The translations under genes were made by a program, and so were the position numbers. A stretch of 64,000 bases of DNA from Tanytarsus gracilentus (taxonomy: Eukaryota; Arthropoda; Insecta; Diptera; Chironomidae), in assembly GCA_038502055.1 (NCBI GenBank), contig JAXRKN010000039.1, positions 5,270,001 through 5,334,000 of the forward strand. The letters run 5' to 3'. The notes beneath the pieces are model-generated. The model searched no databases and was not told the origin of the DNA. It saw only the letters and a list, made by a program, of their open reading frames with translations. Positions 1 to 13,028 of this stretch are shown here, piece by piece. The stretch's first letter is position 1. Every line of letters begins with the position of its first letter.

Positions 1-128
1 GGCAAATTTCAAAAAAAACTTGCTCGCATGCGAATTAAATAATTTCAAATTTTATACGTTATAAATTTTTTTGCAAGTCAGGAAAGTTTAAAAAAGTTTT
101 TTATTTAACTAAATTTTTGGTATCAAGC

Positions 129-2201
129 TTAATTCAATTTAGCTTTTGTTACAATTGGCTTTGAAAAATTTAAAATCCAAAATATTATCCAACACGGAAG
201 GAGAATGAGGCATGTCAAGTCAAGCAGCCAGTTTCCATAAATCTGGAAAATAATTCAAATTAATTTAAATTTACAAATTTAATTTAATTTTTATTAACTC
301 ACCAACGAGTCGACAACAGCATATGTAATCGCATCAATCGTCCCTGCAAATGACTTTTCCCAAATGTAGCTAAAGCTCATTTCTGTGAATGTTGAATAGC
401 TGACTGCTAAAATGACTCCATAAATTACTGAGATCGGATGGATGAGAAGATGGAGGAAACATTTGATGAGGAATGTAAAAAGATTTTTCTTTTGACTCTC
501 GTTAATTTTCATGACGATAGCGAATGGTGCTATGAAGACGCATAGGAAAAATCCCAGTGAAAAATTGAGCATGCCGACGGACAAAAGCATAGTTCCAAGC
601 TCAAGAAGAACGACGATATTTAAATATTGAGCGTCAATGACATTAAGTGTAAATACTTTTGGAATTAACAAGCTTACAATGCCAATGAAAGCGACGGAAT
701 AAAAAATGCCAGTTTGTGTTGAAATGGCAAGGGAGTAGATGTAGTCATGAATTGTCTTATTTGTGGTGACAAACAGTGCAGCAACTCCAATCAAATGCGA
801 GCATAACAAAATTGTTCCAATCTTAAGAACTTCAATTTCCCTCGTCGATTTCCTCACAACCACAATTTTCTCATTGTCTTCTTCACTTTTACTCTCATCG
901 CTCTCATCTTCTGGCTTATTATTCGCCATTAACCATAAGAGAAAAGATTTAATTAATAAGCTCGCAGCCATCAATCCTATGCTCGGCATGTAGTCACCAA
1001 TCGATACAAATTTATCGGATGATATTATGAGGTAAAAGAAGAAGCTCTGATGAAATCTCTCGAGGAGATTGTTCAAGCTGCGGCTAATTCCTTCCATTAT
1101 CTTAAGAAGTGCCATTATTTTATGCTGAACATTCTGATTAGGTACACTCGTTTCCTTCTTTACACTCTCAATCGTCAGCGCTTCAATGCCATATTTGTGA
1201 AAAAGTCCATGATTTCCATTCGGCACTCCACTCGACTGTGTCCACATCATTGATAATAAATTATTTAAATTCACGACAACATCATCGCGATTATAATCAT
1301 TTGCTTTCATCCTGTAGCCAGTTCCAATGCCATTTTTGAGCGATAATTTAACGACCAAATTATGTAGATCGAGATTTGGCAATTGACCGTTGAGGCCCTC
1401 AATTTTAAGATTATTGAACTCGACATCAAAATCTTGAACTTCAAAATTAATTGCTGCAACAATATTTCCCGCTTTTCCGTACAGCGTTCCAGAATTCAAA
1501 ATATTGTTCTCATCGTCGCCATAATACGCCTCTAAGAATGCCTGCATACCCAACTGCTCTTGATCAGTGACGAGAAAAATTATATCTTTCGACCAATATT
1601 TTTGACGTCTAGCAAAATCGGCAAAGGCAAGGAGTAAGGGTACACCGGCAGTGACTGAAGTGTGTGCTGTATTTGGAGGTCGATAAGGAACACTTAAAAC
1701 TATCGATTCAGTAGATCCAATACGAGGTGCTCTCAATATTCCATAAATGTTCTTCCCTTGAAATTGTTTGCCACCGCCAAACGGATAATTAAGGGTGAAA
1801 TTATGCACATAAGTTTCGAGTCCAATTTGCTTCATTTTAGCTTGTAGCCAAGGATATGGAATCGCTGATTTGTGACTTTCTCGCTCATGTTCAAGTTCAG
1901 TTTTAAAAGTGCGAGCTAAATTTACAGTGTCCATTTTTAGTTCGGAAAGGACGAGACCTGTAATTAAATTTAATCATTTTTAAAATGAATTAGTCCACTA
2001 ATTAATTAATTTACCCGGTAGCAAAGCATTTTCAGAGAAATAAGTGTTGGATTGAAATTGCGGTAAAGATAAAGCACAAAACCACAAAATTCCGGCTAGA
2101 TATAGCACGAAGCACAGTAAATTCGAGTACTTATTGATGATTGTAATGTATTTAATCTTCTTGTCGCTCGCCGTCAGACTTGGATCACTTAAAACACCCA
2201 T
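129..2201 (-). CDS. GPAA1: GPI transamidase component GPAA1
   Basis: Subunit of the ER-membrane GPI transamidase that attaches GPI anchors to proteins. Three coding exons read on the minus strand: 2201-2015, 1957-303 and 242-129 (651 aa; phases 1 and 0; all GT-AG). The protein opens with MGVLSDP and a first membrane segment at about residues 29-48, followed by SENALLPG, the family's N-terminal layout. The luminal M28-peptidase-like region carries YGILRAPR, STESIVLSVP, KDIIFLVTD and EGLNGQLPNLDL, all typical of GPAA1. Several C-terminal membrane helices follow, and the last exon ends in a tryptophan-rich segment (LILLPCWIIFW). Without the last 60-nt intron the frame stops early at 294, so the third exon is needed. 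The Met two codons inside the longest frame is taken as the start because the upstream codon is GTG. Length is close to the human protein (about 620 aa). Known role from family; identity is firm. Confidence 0.95.
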
Positions 2202-2366
2202 TTTTTTCACAAAATTAATTGATAAAATTTAAATGTAAACAAACGAAAGTCACAAGCCCCCGCAGAAAAAAAAGTCTCATCTCAAATCAAACCGACAGAG
2301 TTGAGAATTTTTTTTTAAAAACATTGAAAATATTTTAATTTAAAATTTTCACAAATTCTCCTTAAA
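2202..2366. promoter_or_regulatory. Shared divergent promoter of GPAA1 and gigas
   Basis: Only 165 bp separate the two start codons, so both genes must fire from this interval. It holds a short T tract near 2310 and no clear TATA box. Inferred from head-to-head gene layout; transcription starts are not visible. Confidence 0.5.
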
Positions 2367-5300
2367 ATGAGTAAAAATCTTGAGAAATTGAAGCAATTCT
2401 TCCGGAGTAATCGAGCGACTGGCGGACAAGAGCGTGTACAAGTGTTAACAGTAGAAATAGAGCGTGAATTGAGGAAAGATAATGCAATTGAGAAAAGATT
2501 GAAACTATTAAAAGAACTCGGTGAAATCGGAGCAGCTGAAAAATTTGAAGAGGTAAATGAGCTGGCTGTGGGGTCATTGGTTCATTCGTGTGATGTCTCA
2601 TGCGCTTTAAAACGCGATTCAAAATGAATCGAATGAATTTTTTATTTATTAAAATTTTAACTTCTGATCAACACATCCGTGACGTCTTTTTTTTTTGAAA
2701 ACAACATCACATCACGCACATAAATTTATCTTTTGTGTAAACTTAATTTTATTACTCTTTTTAGTTTGCTGTCGAAAAACTATGGGATCTCACGAAGGAT
2801 ATGCTAGAACCTCAAAAACCCGCCGATGTGAGGTGAGTATTAATTTAAGTGAATTTATTTCATCAATTAACTGACATCATCTGACAATTTCAGAGAAGCC
2901 GTCTTCATATTCTACACAAAACTCATTCAAGGTCAATATCGAGACTTGGGCATGATGAGAGGTCGATTTTTTATTCTCGTTCAAGAGCACAATGTCCCCG
3001 AGGATCTGATATATTGTCTCGAAATGCTTCGCATCCTCACCGACAACGGCAAGAATATACAGAACTTTGAAGTGGAAATAGCTAAATTCATGTACAAATG
3101 GATGGATCAAATTATCGCGGCACAACTGACTGCCTCCTATCTAGCGCTGCTAGTTAATCTAATCAAATTCAACACATCATCGTTCGATAGTCATGTAATT
3201 AATGGAATTGTGCAGCGTGTGTGCAATGATATTTGCTGTAAATTTATAGACGACCGCGACACATTTCTTCAATGTCTGTTCGTAATTGAGACTGTCATAT
3301 GCTACTGTGTATTTCCCGATGAGATCCTCAAGCCGTGCATATTTGTTTTGTGTTTAGCTGTTAACTATGAGATGTATGTTGAGACGAGCTATAAGATTAT
3401 GAGAAATCTCCTTGGAACGCAATTTGGATATTCGTCGCTGTTGAAGATGTGCAGTATGTTAAAAGAAGGCAAAGGCGTTGTCGATCCCTATATTCTACGT
3501 GGTGCTGTTTTTCATACAAACATGAACTTATGGGGCGGAACAAATAACTCGCTTCAGAATGGCATAAAATTTTCGTCCGTCGTTCTATCAAGCTACTTAG
3601 AGGTGCTTCAAACTTGCTCACTTATCATCACCTATGAAGTCATATTGAGTATACAAACACTCATTAACAAGTGAGTTTTTTTAAAGCTTCATTTAATTTT
3701 AATTTAACTTTGTCATTTCTTAGGTGCGCTGGCGATCTAAGTGAACCTTCGTGGGATATTGTGGTGGAAATTTTGAAGCAAATTTTAGTCAACATCGAAA
3801 GAGAGAAAGAGATGGGAGACAAAGTTGATCTCATGAATAGATTTCATACAATTTTTGACACTCTCGAGGGTATGATTCAAAATCATAGCATTTTAAATAT
3901 CAATGAGGACAAAATCTATTCGGTGATTGAGAAAATAAGCAACAAGCGACCCGAAGCCTCAATTATCAAATTGGTCAATCATAAGGCATCAAAAATTAAT
4001 GTCATGACATCGGGCTGGCTGAAGCAACTTCAAGTGTTTATGGAGCGATTTTATCGACAGGAAAAGACTCAATCAATTAGACTTGTTGCAATTGAGCATC
4101 TAAAAGAAATCATCAACCTTAATCGAGCGTGCTATGAGGAAGAAATGCTCGAGAAAGTCGTGATTGTAATTTTCTCGGACATTGCGCAAGAACACGATGT
4201 GAAAATTCGTGTTGCTGTGTGCAAGTTGTTGCTGGAAATTTGCTCACATTGCGACACAAAAAGAAGCCTCGAATTGCTCGACATATTAGAAAAGGTTATG
4301 AATCGTCCCTTTGATCTCTTCGCCCTCGAAAGTACATCACAAAAATATGAACATGAATTTGAGGACTCGATTGCTGTTGTAAATGGACTGATTGATTTAT
4401 TCTTGGAGAAACTTCACCAACTGCCCTCGAGTCATGCCATTAAAATATATCAAATCCTCATTGCTCATCTCGAAGCTCATTATCAGAACGTAAAGGTGTT
4501 CGAGCATGCCACAAAAATTCGTTATAGCATAATTAATTGGATGCTGAGAGTTAGGGCTAATTCGGCTTTCTTCGTTGGATATCCTGCACCTCGTTTGATA
4601 AGTGAAAATATCAAATACAGTCACTATCTTGCGATTGAGGGCGAATTTCAGCATCCGCCGCAAACTCCAAATATCCAAGAGGACAACACAAAAGATGAAA
4701 AGTCTGAGAATATTTTCACATTTCCACATCCTCACGTCACGACGCTCTCAATCAAGCGAGGCTGTAAAATCATCGTAAAATGCCTCGATATGGAAAAAGA
4801 CTGGCATACAGTTCAATTGGTGCTTAGAGAACTTCCAAAGATTATGCAAAATAAGACTCTCATACAAGGCAACGACGTGGACATTTTGGCACGATCACTC
4901 TCCGATCTCTTTCGAATAAGCTATGACAAGGAACAATTAGTTGAACGCTTTTCAACGACCAATGAGCAAAAAGACTTTAGATGTCTGGTTATTCCTGCAA
5001 TCGCCTCTCTAATTACATATAATTCATTCTTGACCGTGCCAACCAAGAAGAAGATTGTTGAGATCCTCAAATCGGAAGTGAGAATGGATGGAAGCTTAAG
5101 TGTGTGCGTTCAAGCATTTACCATTCTTCTCATGGAACGCTGTGATATATTCGAGCGACAATTAGCGGATATTGTACTGGCAATATCGAAAGTTAGTGAT
5201 ACAATGCACGTGGCAATTCCGATTTTGGAGTTTATGTCCACCATCACGCATCTTCCATATTCGTTTACAAATTTAAATCAGAAACAATTCTCGTATGTGT

Positions 5301-7950
5301 TTGCCACGTGTCTACCATACACTAGTCCAGCACGATATGACCACTATGTTGTGTCATTGGCCCATCATATCATCGCAAGTTGGTTTTTGAAGGCGCGATT
5401 GCAATGGAGAAAGGGATACGCCGACTACATTATCGAGGGTATAGCGAAAAATATCGACAAATCTATTCAGGACTCAAAGCAGCTGCAAAGACAACTTCAG
5501 GAAGATGCGAGTAGTAATAAAGGATTTCAATTAATTAATGAAGATTCATCGCTTCGTAAGAGAAGTTCAAGTTTGACGGAACAGTCTAATCGTCGTAAGG
5601 AAATAAATAATCCTAACATTATGAAAATGAAGGCGCAGAGGGCTGCACTACAAAATCTCTCCAACAAAGACTTTGACATGCACGGCTTTCATATTGAGCT
5701 CATTGAGACTTGCATTGACTTCATGACACGCCATACATACTCACTCTCTCTCGCCCTCCCACGACGAATGCCTAGCGCAAATTATTTGCTTCGCGGCGGA
5801 GGTCAATCAAAGACGTGGATTGTAGGACACGGTGTAATTACAATCACCACAAATGCATGCATTGACAATCACGAATGGGCAAATTGCAGTTGCTATTGTT
5901 CCGATTGGGCTGAAATTATTGTGCGACGACCGACGGGACAACTTTCATGGTTGATGAAATTTCAAAATCAAGTCGGCGCATTTGCAAATGAATTTTCTTT
6001 CCACGATCTAAAGGGATTATTTTCCGACTACGAACTCGATCCTGAGAATCCGAATGGAATTTTAGTGAGACGTAAAAATGGTCAGTTAAGCGAGTCTGAA
6101 ACCATTTCCGATGAGCTCACAAAAATTCCTCTTCAATCGACAGCTAGCGACTCAGCTGTTTTTAGCTTTGTTACGCAGCCAATCAATATTCCTGCTGCAA
6201 AGTCTGAACCCGAGCATGGTGTGATTGAAGACGATATTTCCTATGACGACGATGATTCTGATGATCCAAAGAGAAATCCAGTTAGGAGAGTTAATTCTTC
6301 GCCTGAAATGAGATCAAATTGGAAGCTTAACATGAGCAATAAAGCGAATGCATCGAGAGATAGCAAATCAGGCTCAAATTCAACAGTAGCTGATGATCAA
6401 GAAGTAGTTGTAGAGGCTGAAGTTCAGCAAAAGAAGAAGACGAGCTATTCTAAAGAGACAAAAGTTAGTTGCGAGGCAATACCTGAAGAAATAAGCACAA
6501 CGGGGCCAAAGGATGAGCTTACAATTTTCACAACTCAGAGACCAGTTCAACTTTTATCCTCAATTTCGGCACAAGAACCTCACAACGTGACGTTAATCCC
6601 AAAGAAACAGCTCTCGGCTGATGACACACTTCAATTGAGACGTATTGAGCCGCTGATGACAAGTATTCAGCCGAGAAATTCAGAGTGGAGTGCGTCGGTA
6701 GGCGCAAGCAATCTTCCTCTGTCGCCTCGCTATTATAAGGCAGCTATAAGTCGACAAGTAAGCCATCAAGTGCCGCTCGAGAGCGATGACAGCGGCTATC
6801 GTGCTCGATCGAAAACAATTTCAGTAATTGGCAGGAACAAGGAAGTGTATGAGAATCAGTCAAAGACATCGGATTTCTCTGTTTCCACTTCGTCAATTGA
6901 ACAGACACAGCAGCCAGTAGCGACTTCTGGCATTCAGCCGAGTTTCGTGTTTGTTCAATTATTCAATACAGGCCGAATGGATATGGGTCATGATAGGCCG
7001 ATGCCAGTCAGTGACAAGTATATGGGAACGTTGAATCTACTCGATTTAATACCTCCCTATGAAATTCACAAGATTGGCGTGATTTACGTGAAACCGGGTC
7101 AGGCTAATAATGAAATGGAAATTTTGAGAAATGTCAATGGAAGTTTGAGATACACGCAATTTTTACACAACTTGGGAAGTCTCATAGCCATCAAGGACGC
7201 CAAAGAGAAAAATCTCTTCGTCAATATGGAACCGAAGAGGGAAGGAAATTACACTTATGTCTGGCATGATGACATTATTCAAATGACTTTTCATGTTGCC
7301 ACTTTAATGTAAGTGATGAGCTTAATATTTCTTGATTTAAAAAATACTTTTAAATTTATTGCAGGCCCACCCTCGAGTCCGATCCAAATTGCAATGAGAA
7401 GAAAAAGTACATTGGAAATGATTTTGCGACAATTGTCTACAATGAGAGTGGCGAAGATTATAATTTGAATACTATCAAGGTAGAAAATCCTAAATTATTA
7501 ATACAAATTATTATTAAATGTTTAAATTTTAGGGTCAATTTAATTACGCCTGCATTATTGTACAACCATTGGAGATGGGCTCAAATCTAGTTACTGTACG
7601 AGCTAAGGGAGATATTGAAGACTATTTCAAGCATCATGAACCAAAAATTGTTTCTGATAGAGGTGCACCACTCCTCGCAAGACAGCTAGCATTGCATGCA
7701 AATGTGAGTAAAATTAAATTTAAAAATTATATCTTACTAATTTTTTTTTTTAAATTAGATGGCATCACTCGTGTCGGCATCGTTAAAAAATCCAAAAACT
7801 AGTCCTTATGCCAACAACTGGCTTGAACGATTGAGGAAAATCAAGTTATTGAAGAATCGAATAGCGAAAGAGAGTGATCAGTCAATACCAACGAGCACGG
7901 CTTCATCGACCACTTCATTTCTGAAGGACGTATTTACCAAATACACATAA
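2367..7950 (+). CDS. gig: Tuberin, Rheb GTPase-activating protein (gigas/TSC2)
   Basis: GAP subunit of the TSC complex that turns off Rheb and so restrains TORC1. Seven exons: 2367-2552, 2765-2832, 2894-3670, 3724-7308, 7365-7479, 7533-7703, 7759-7950 (1697 aa, phases consistent). Long alpha-helical N-terminal and central regions carry tuberin signatures such as GYPAPRLISENIKYSHYLAI and NYLLRGGGQSKTWIVGHG. The C-terminal Rap/RhebGAP domain has YIGNDFATIVYNESGEDYN, including the catalytic asparagine thumb (N1557, equivalent to human N1643), then GQFNYACIIVQPLE and VSDRGAPLLARQLALHANMA. Upstream of the GAP domain YRARSKTIS (T1375) lines up with the human Akt site RPRGYTIS (T1462) and is likewise followed by a PSFVF motif. 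A second RxRxxS match is RKRSSS. A polyadenylation signal lies at 8124-8129. The fly protein is about 1850 aa, so this one is slightly short. Confidence 0.97.
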
Positions 7951-8143
7951 GTTAAGCATTTTTTTATTTGTGTTTTCTCATATTAATGTCTCCAAATGTT
8001 TTATTTCGCAATTTGAGATTTTTTTTTTAAAACAATTTTCATTAATTTATTTCAACGAGAATTGCAATTCTTTTTTTAAAAACCGGATCGTGAAAGAAAA
8101 AAACAGTTTGTAAAATATAAAACAATAAAAATTATTTTTATGA
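7951..8143. other. Overlapping 3' ends of gigas and RAB3GAP2
   Basis: This 193-bp gap separates the stop codons of two convergent genes. The plus-strand AATAAA at 8124-8129 and the minus-strand AATAAA at 8051-8046 (and 8005-8000) imply that the two 3' UTRs overlap by roughly 70-130 nt. Confidence 0.5.
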
Positions 8144-11100
8144 TTAATTTGCGCTGTCTTTTAAGAGTAAACTCACATCGAGTAATTGACCGGCGAGTCG
8201 AAGAGCTCGAGTGTCGCTGAAATTTTTTTGTGATGTCATTTGGAAAATTCTTGATGCGAGCGTGTGAAGGCGTTCCATATTGGATACTCGAACGTTTTCA
8301 AGTAATGCATCATCCTTTTTGGCATGCAAAGTTTCAAGATAATTCGTCAGTAATGAGCCGCCAGACGCAACTTGCTTCCATCCCGATCGATTTTTCTCAA
8401 GATGAAGATTTAATCTTTTTGCAGCAATGTCCAATAGCTGTTTGGCGATTCTCTCTCGTTCGGGAACTTTTTCCAAAAGCTCATCGGCAAGATCATCGTA
8501 CGTGTAAACATAAAGTTCCAAAATCTGAAAGAATTTATAATTATTTTATTTTTTAAATTTTATATTTTCACTCACATGATGTCGATCGAGGAGAGTTAAA
8601 TCAAGTTCCCAAATTGCTGCGAGCTTTTTAACTTTCTCAATCCATTTCAGGTGATCATCGTAGTAAGTTCGATCATTGCATTCAACAATCAAATCAATTG
8701 TGCTACTTATAGCCTTCTTTAGGAAGAAAATTCTCGTGTTTTGGCGTATTTCGTCGGGTCTTTGAAGATTATGGGATGGCTTATTGATATCGGCAAAAAA
8801 TGACTCATTTGCCATGTCATCGAATAAAGAGTGGAAGGGTTTCGTGTATTTTATATTTAGAAAAGCAATAATCTCTAGAACTGAAACCATTTCATAGTGA
8901 AGATTTAGGAGTGTTATGTTCCCACTAGCTTGCTGAAGAATAAGCTCACATAGCGATAAATTTTCCTTTGCTGATCCTTGGAGCAAAATTTCTTCACACT
9001 TAAATTCAAGTTTTTGGAAATTTTTAGAGCTTCGAAAATGTTCGATAAAAATTAAAGTCTGATCGAGGAATTGTGGCATCAAAAAGTCGGGAATCATTGT
9101 GTTTTGCAAGCATAGCTTTTCTTTAGGCAGTCTTCCAGTTTTATTGATGAGCTTTTGCGTTGCTTTTAATGGAATTTTAAAGTTTGCATTCCACAGCATA
9201 ACACAGAGTCCATGTTTTAGATGATTTTCATCCTCTTTGAACAAATTCAAAAATTCCATTCCACTTTTCAAGTAATGTATCTCAGATAGATTTTTGGACC
9301 AATGCGACATGGTATTCCAAATTACGTGCGAAAGAACGATCGGCGGATAGAGACTAAAGGGAAAGTGAATTTTAAGAATTTCCAATTTTTTAATTACATC
9401 CTTTTCCTCAGAGCTTTCAATATCCTCATCAGTTGAGCTTTTATAAATGAGATTAATTGGTAAATCTACTCCAATCAACCACGACGCAACGAGCTCCGAA
9501 ATTATTCCTTTGCCTTCGTTTAGAATTTTCTTTAAAGAAATACTTGGTGCATCACGAATTTGAACGCCTCCGAAATGACTCACGAAAATTGAAAGCACAG
9601 CAACGTCATTAAGCTTTTCAGTTAGCAAAACCCATTGGCACTCCTCTTGGCTGACTGTTTCAAAGCTCGCTTCATCTTGATTTTCGTTCTGCTGTTGAAG
9701 AGCGTAAATTTTGCAAATTATCGCAGCCAATAGTGCATTAATTGGATTATTACTTTCTAATAAATACTCCCTCACGTCTTGCCAGAAAATACAAATCGAA
9801 TTGTAAGCATAAGTTGCATTCTCGCCAGCAAATGCGCACACTTCACTCAGAATTTTCTTAAACTTTGTCATATCCGCTAGCACATTGTCCTCGATTGAAA
9901 AGTCAATTTCTTGTCTCAGATAAAAATGTAAAAAGCACTTCATAATGGATTCACTCTTAATCCTTGAGAGCTCGAATATTTTCTGAAGCTTTGTTGATGA
10001 AAGTTTTTCCTTCCATACTTGCGAGAAGAGCACACTTCCAATTATATCGTAGGCACTTTCAAGATGATCGGGGTTCAAATTAATTTCATCTTTTGTTGTA
10101 ACAATAAAGCACGTTAAAAAGGACACGATTGACTCTTCAATGTCAGTGCCTTCCTTGAATGTGACAGTTTTCGTTGCCAAACTTCCGTGAGTTTTCTTAT
10201 TAATGCTCATGAGCTCGATAATTCTTTGCATTGTCAAATATTCATTTTCCATCAGTTCAATTGTCTCGTTCTTTAAGTTTCCTTCACACTGGCTTGAAGT
10301 TGCGAGGACATAGCACTCAATTAAGGTTTTAAGGTTATCACAGGATGCACTTAATTGATCTCTATAAATCTGATCTTGAATTTCACTTTCAGTCTCCTCA
10401 TCGACTTGCGTATCTTCTTCCTTAACCTTCTCGAAAATATCAATGATTGAATTTAAAATTGTGGCTTCAATCTTCTTGAAATTTATCATCAGCTCAAGAC
10501 ATTTCAGCTTAATTTCAGGTGTTTGAATTTTCTCGCAAGGGTCATATATTCCATTTTGAATGGCAGCTTCATCTTTCAAATCAATGTTCCTTAAAATCAT
10601 TTTCATTCGCTTCAAATGATGAAAATCTTCAGCACTCTTTGAATTATTTTCACTTAAAATGCAGTGGAATGGAATATAAAAGGATTTCAAGCAATTATCG
10701 TTGGTGTCAAAGAAGAGACATGAAAGTACTTTCGCGTGCTTCACTTTATGTCCATGATGATGTTGACTCGAATCGTAGTGACTGTTATAAACTAAAAATC
10801 CATTTTTACTGCACTGAAAAGTTGCAACTTTTGGACCTTTTTGTAGGCACCAAATTTCAATAATCGCTTTTTTGGGAGCATAAATAATTAAAAACAATCC
10901 ACTTCTTCTTCCCTCGTTATTTTCTTTCCTCTGCTTCGACTCGTTGACTTCCATAAATCCACACTGTGCCTCTCTATATCCTTTCCACATTCTAATGGGT
11001 ATTCCTTTGGCAATATCAATTAACATAATTCTACCGAGCGAATCAGACACGGCTGCGAGCTGATAGATTAATGGACTTATCCATATGTTACATCCTGTTC

Positions 11101-12158
11101 GTTGATGATCAATAAGGTCGTGTCGTGCAAAGAGTGTTTCGCTTATCACTTCTTGCATTTCCGGACGATCAACGCTTGGTGATTGATTTCCGGTTAGCCA
11201 AGATGGCAGCTTTGATGTAATTCTATTAACAACTGCCTTTGCGACATCAGTAAATACTCCTTGCTGTCTAAAGCCCTCTCTAAAATAAATTTCCATAATT
11301 ATTTTATAGCTCATCAAAATGTAACGTATCAAATTACCTTGCATCGTGAAAATTGAGAAATGGATTTGATCCACAGGAGATTACATGACTCGACTGATAG
11401 GGTGTAAGACGATATTTTTTAGTAAATCCCATTTCAAGACTTTCGGAAACCAAATGATCAAAGAGATTTGTCTTCTGTTGAGGCACCATAAGTGCGTCTG
11501 ACACGAGGTTATCCTTACTCTTGTAATCCCATTTCTTGTAAGTCAACATGTAGTCCTTGTCCATCAAGTCAATTTTCGTTGTCTTAGCCTTATTGAACAT
11601 TTCCTTCAGACTTTTCAGTAATGACACCAAATGTGCCGTTTGATAGACAATGATGCAAGATGGAAAAAATGCCATCAGCTCCTCACCAACTAGTCTCATA
11701 GAGAGAATATTTTCATTGTGCAATTCCTTCTCATAGATAAGAGATCCATTTTCAGTGTAAAATTTGACATGACCAGTGCTCAATCCTAATGCTATACATG
11801 TCCAGTCAACATAATTACTTCCGCCAGCAATTTGAAAGCTTAAACAGCTGGTTATGATCTGGTTTTCATCTTCCAGGTGGATTTTTTTGAGCGATGAAAA
11901 AACTTTTTGCTGGATCTCTTTGTCGAAGCGAGATGTGAGGATGACAAACTTGGTTCCATAGCACATGCAAAGAACATCATTGTAAATACTCAAATGAACA
12001 CCATTAAGCCACGATTTATCTGCAAAATTAGTACGAAAATTTTATTTTCGCCAACAAAGAAAAATTCAATATAAACCTGAAATTCCACCTAAACCGAAAA
12101 ATGATTGAATGTCATCCAAATTTTCAACAACTGCATTCGCTTGTATTTCACACGACAT
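8144..12158 (-). CDS. RAB3GAP2: Rab3 GTPase-activating protein non-catalytic subunit
   Basis: Non-catalytic partner of RAB3GAP1; the complex acts on Rab3 at synapses and, from family knowledge, on Rab18 at the ER. Four exons on the minus strand: 12158-12077, 12019-11338, 11279-8576, 8524-8144 (1282 aa, phases 1, 2, 0). The N-terminal beta-propeller region has VDWTCIALGLSTGHVKFYTE, a YKKWDY segment and SCGSNPF. Further on come LGRIMLIDIAKGIPIRMWKG and YREAQCGF, followed by a Rab3GAP2-type LIIYAPKKAIIEIWCLQKGP strand pair. The remaining C-terminal half is helical and poorly conserved, as usual for the family. The start is fixed by MSCEIQANAVV in a short first exon. Human RAB3GAP2 is about 1390 aa. 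Convergent with gigas; its promoter side carries a decayed repeat. Confidence 0.93.
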
Positions 12159-12270
12159 TTAATTTTATTATTTTCTCGTCCGATTTCAATTAAAAATGGA
12201 AACAAGATGGGTCTGCAAACGGCGTTGCCATTTCCAATAGCTCCGCATAGATTAGTACCCTACTCCGTTG

Positions 12271-12800
12271 CAATGGGCATTAGTGGCACTCTTGGTTAAT
12301 CATGATGGACATTCCTCAAAAATCGTCAGTGTCAATCAATTCCTGATGCAATGACGAGTTCAACGACATACATGAAGCCAAAGTTCTGAAAAATGGACAT
12401 TAGTCGCACTCCTGGCCGGTCATGATGGACATTTCTCAAAAATCATCAGTTCCATTCGATTCCTGGTCAAATTACGAGTTCAACGATACCCATGAAGGCA
12501 TATAAGAGAAAATTTGTATGAAAAAGGACATTTTTGCACCCACGGACGGTCCTTGGAGGGTCGTACCTCAAAAGAAAATACTTCTTGCACAACTAGAGCC
12601 AAAACCCGATCTTTAGCCACAAACCCGAATCAAATCCGACCAGCCGTTCTTGAGATATGCCGCCCACTAAGATCGTAAGAAAGTAAGAAAGTGAGAAAGT
12701 GAGAAAGTAAGATGACTTAAATGGCTCTAACTCCTCGTAGGAGCAACCGATTTCAAATCTGTTTTCGCCAGTTTGTAGGGTTTGACTAGGCCTATCATTT
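12271..12800. repeat. Decayed copy of a dispersed repeat shared with 28 kb
   Basis: From 12271 to about 12545 the DNA repeats units seen at 28.2-28.65 kb, for example CATGATGGACATTCCTCAAA, ATTACGAGTTCAACGATACC and ATAAGAGAAAATTTGTATGA. The frame open in the 28-kb copy is broken here by TAG and TGA. The part from 12546 has a degenerate (GAAAGTAA/GT)n tract at 12674-12712 and GTTTTCGCCAG at 12761-12771, which is the exact reverse complement of 28732-28742. No terminal inverted repeat is visible. It fills most of the 870-bp gap between the start codons of RAB3GAP2 and the THAP gene. Confidence 0.7.
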
Positions 12801-13028
12801 GAGTATATGTTTTGATATTGCAAAATGTAATGTCTTGGCACTAGGGTTCAAAAACTGGTTTTGGAAAAATCCAAAATTAATATATAGCGGAGCTATAAAA
12901 CTTTTATTTTTTTTTTCTTTTCAATGTTTACAAATTTTTGCTTCTTTTTCTTTATTCGAGGGAAGACTTTTGAACAAATAAATTCATTGTTATTGTTTTG
13001 AAAAGTGCAAAATTTTCAAAAAATTGAA

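Noticed and set aside
2362..2622. 86-codon ORF antisense to the first gigas exon
   Set aside because: Lies over a proven coding exon and intron of gigas; no family likeness.
10519..10863. 114-codon plus-strand ORF
   Set aside because: Antisense to the conserved coding sequence of RAB3GAP2.
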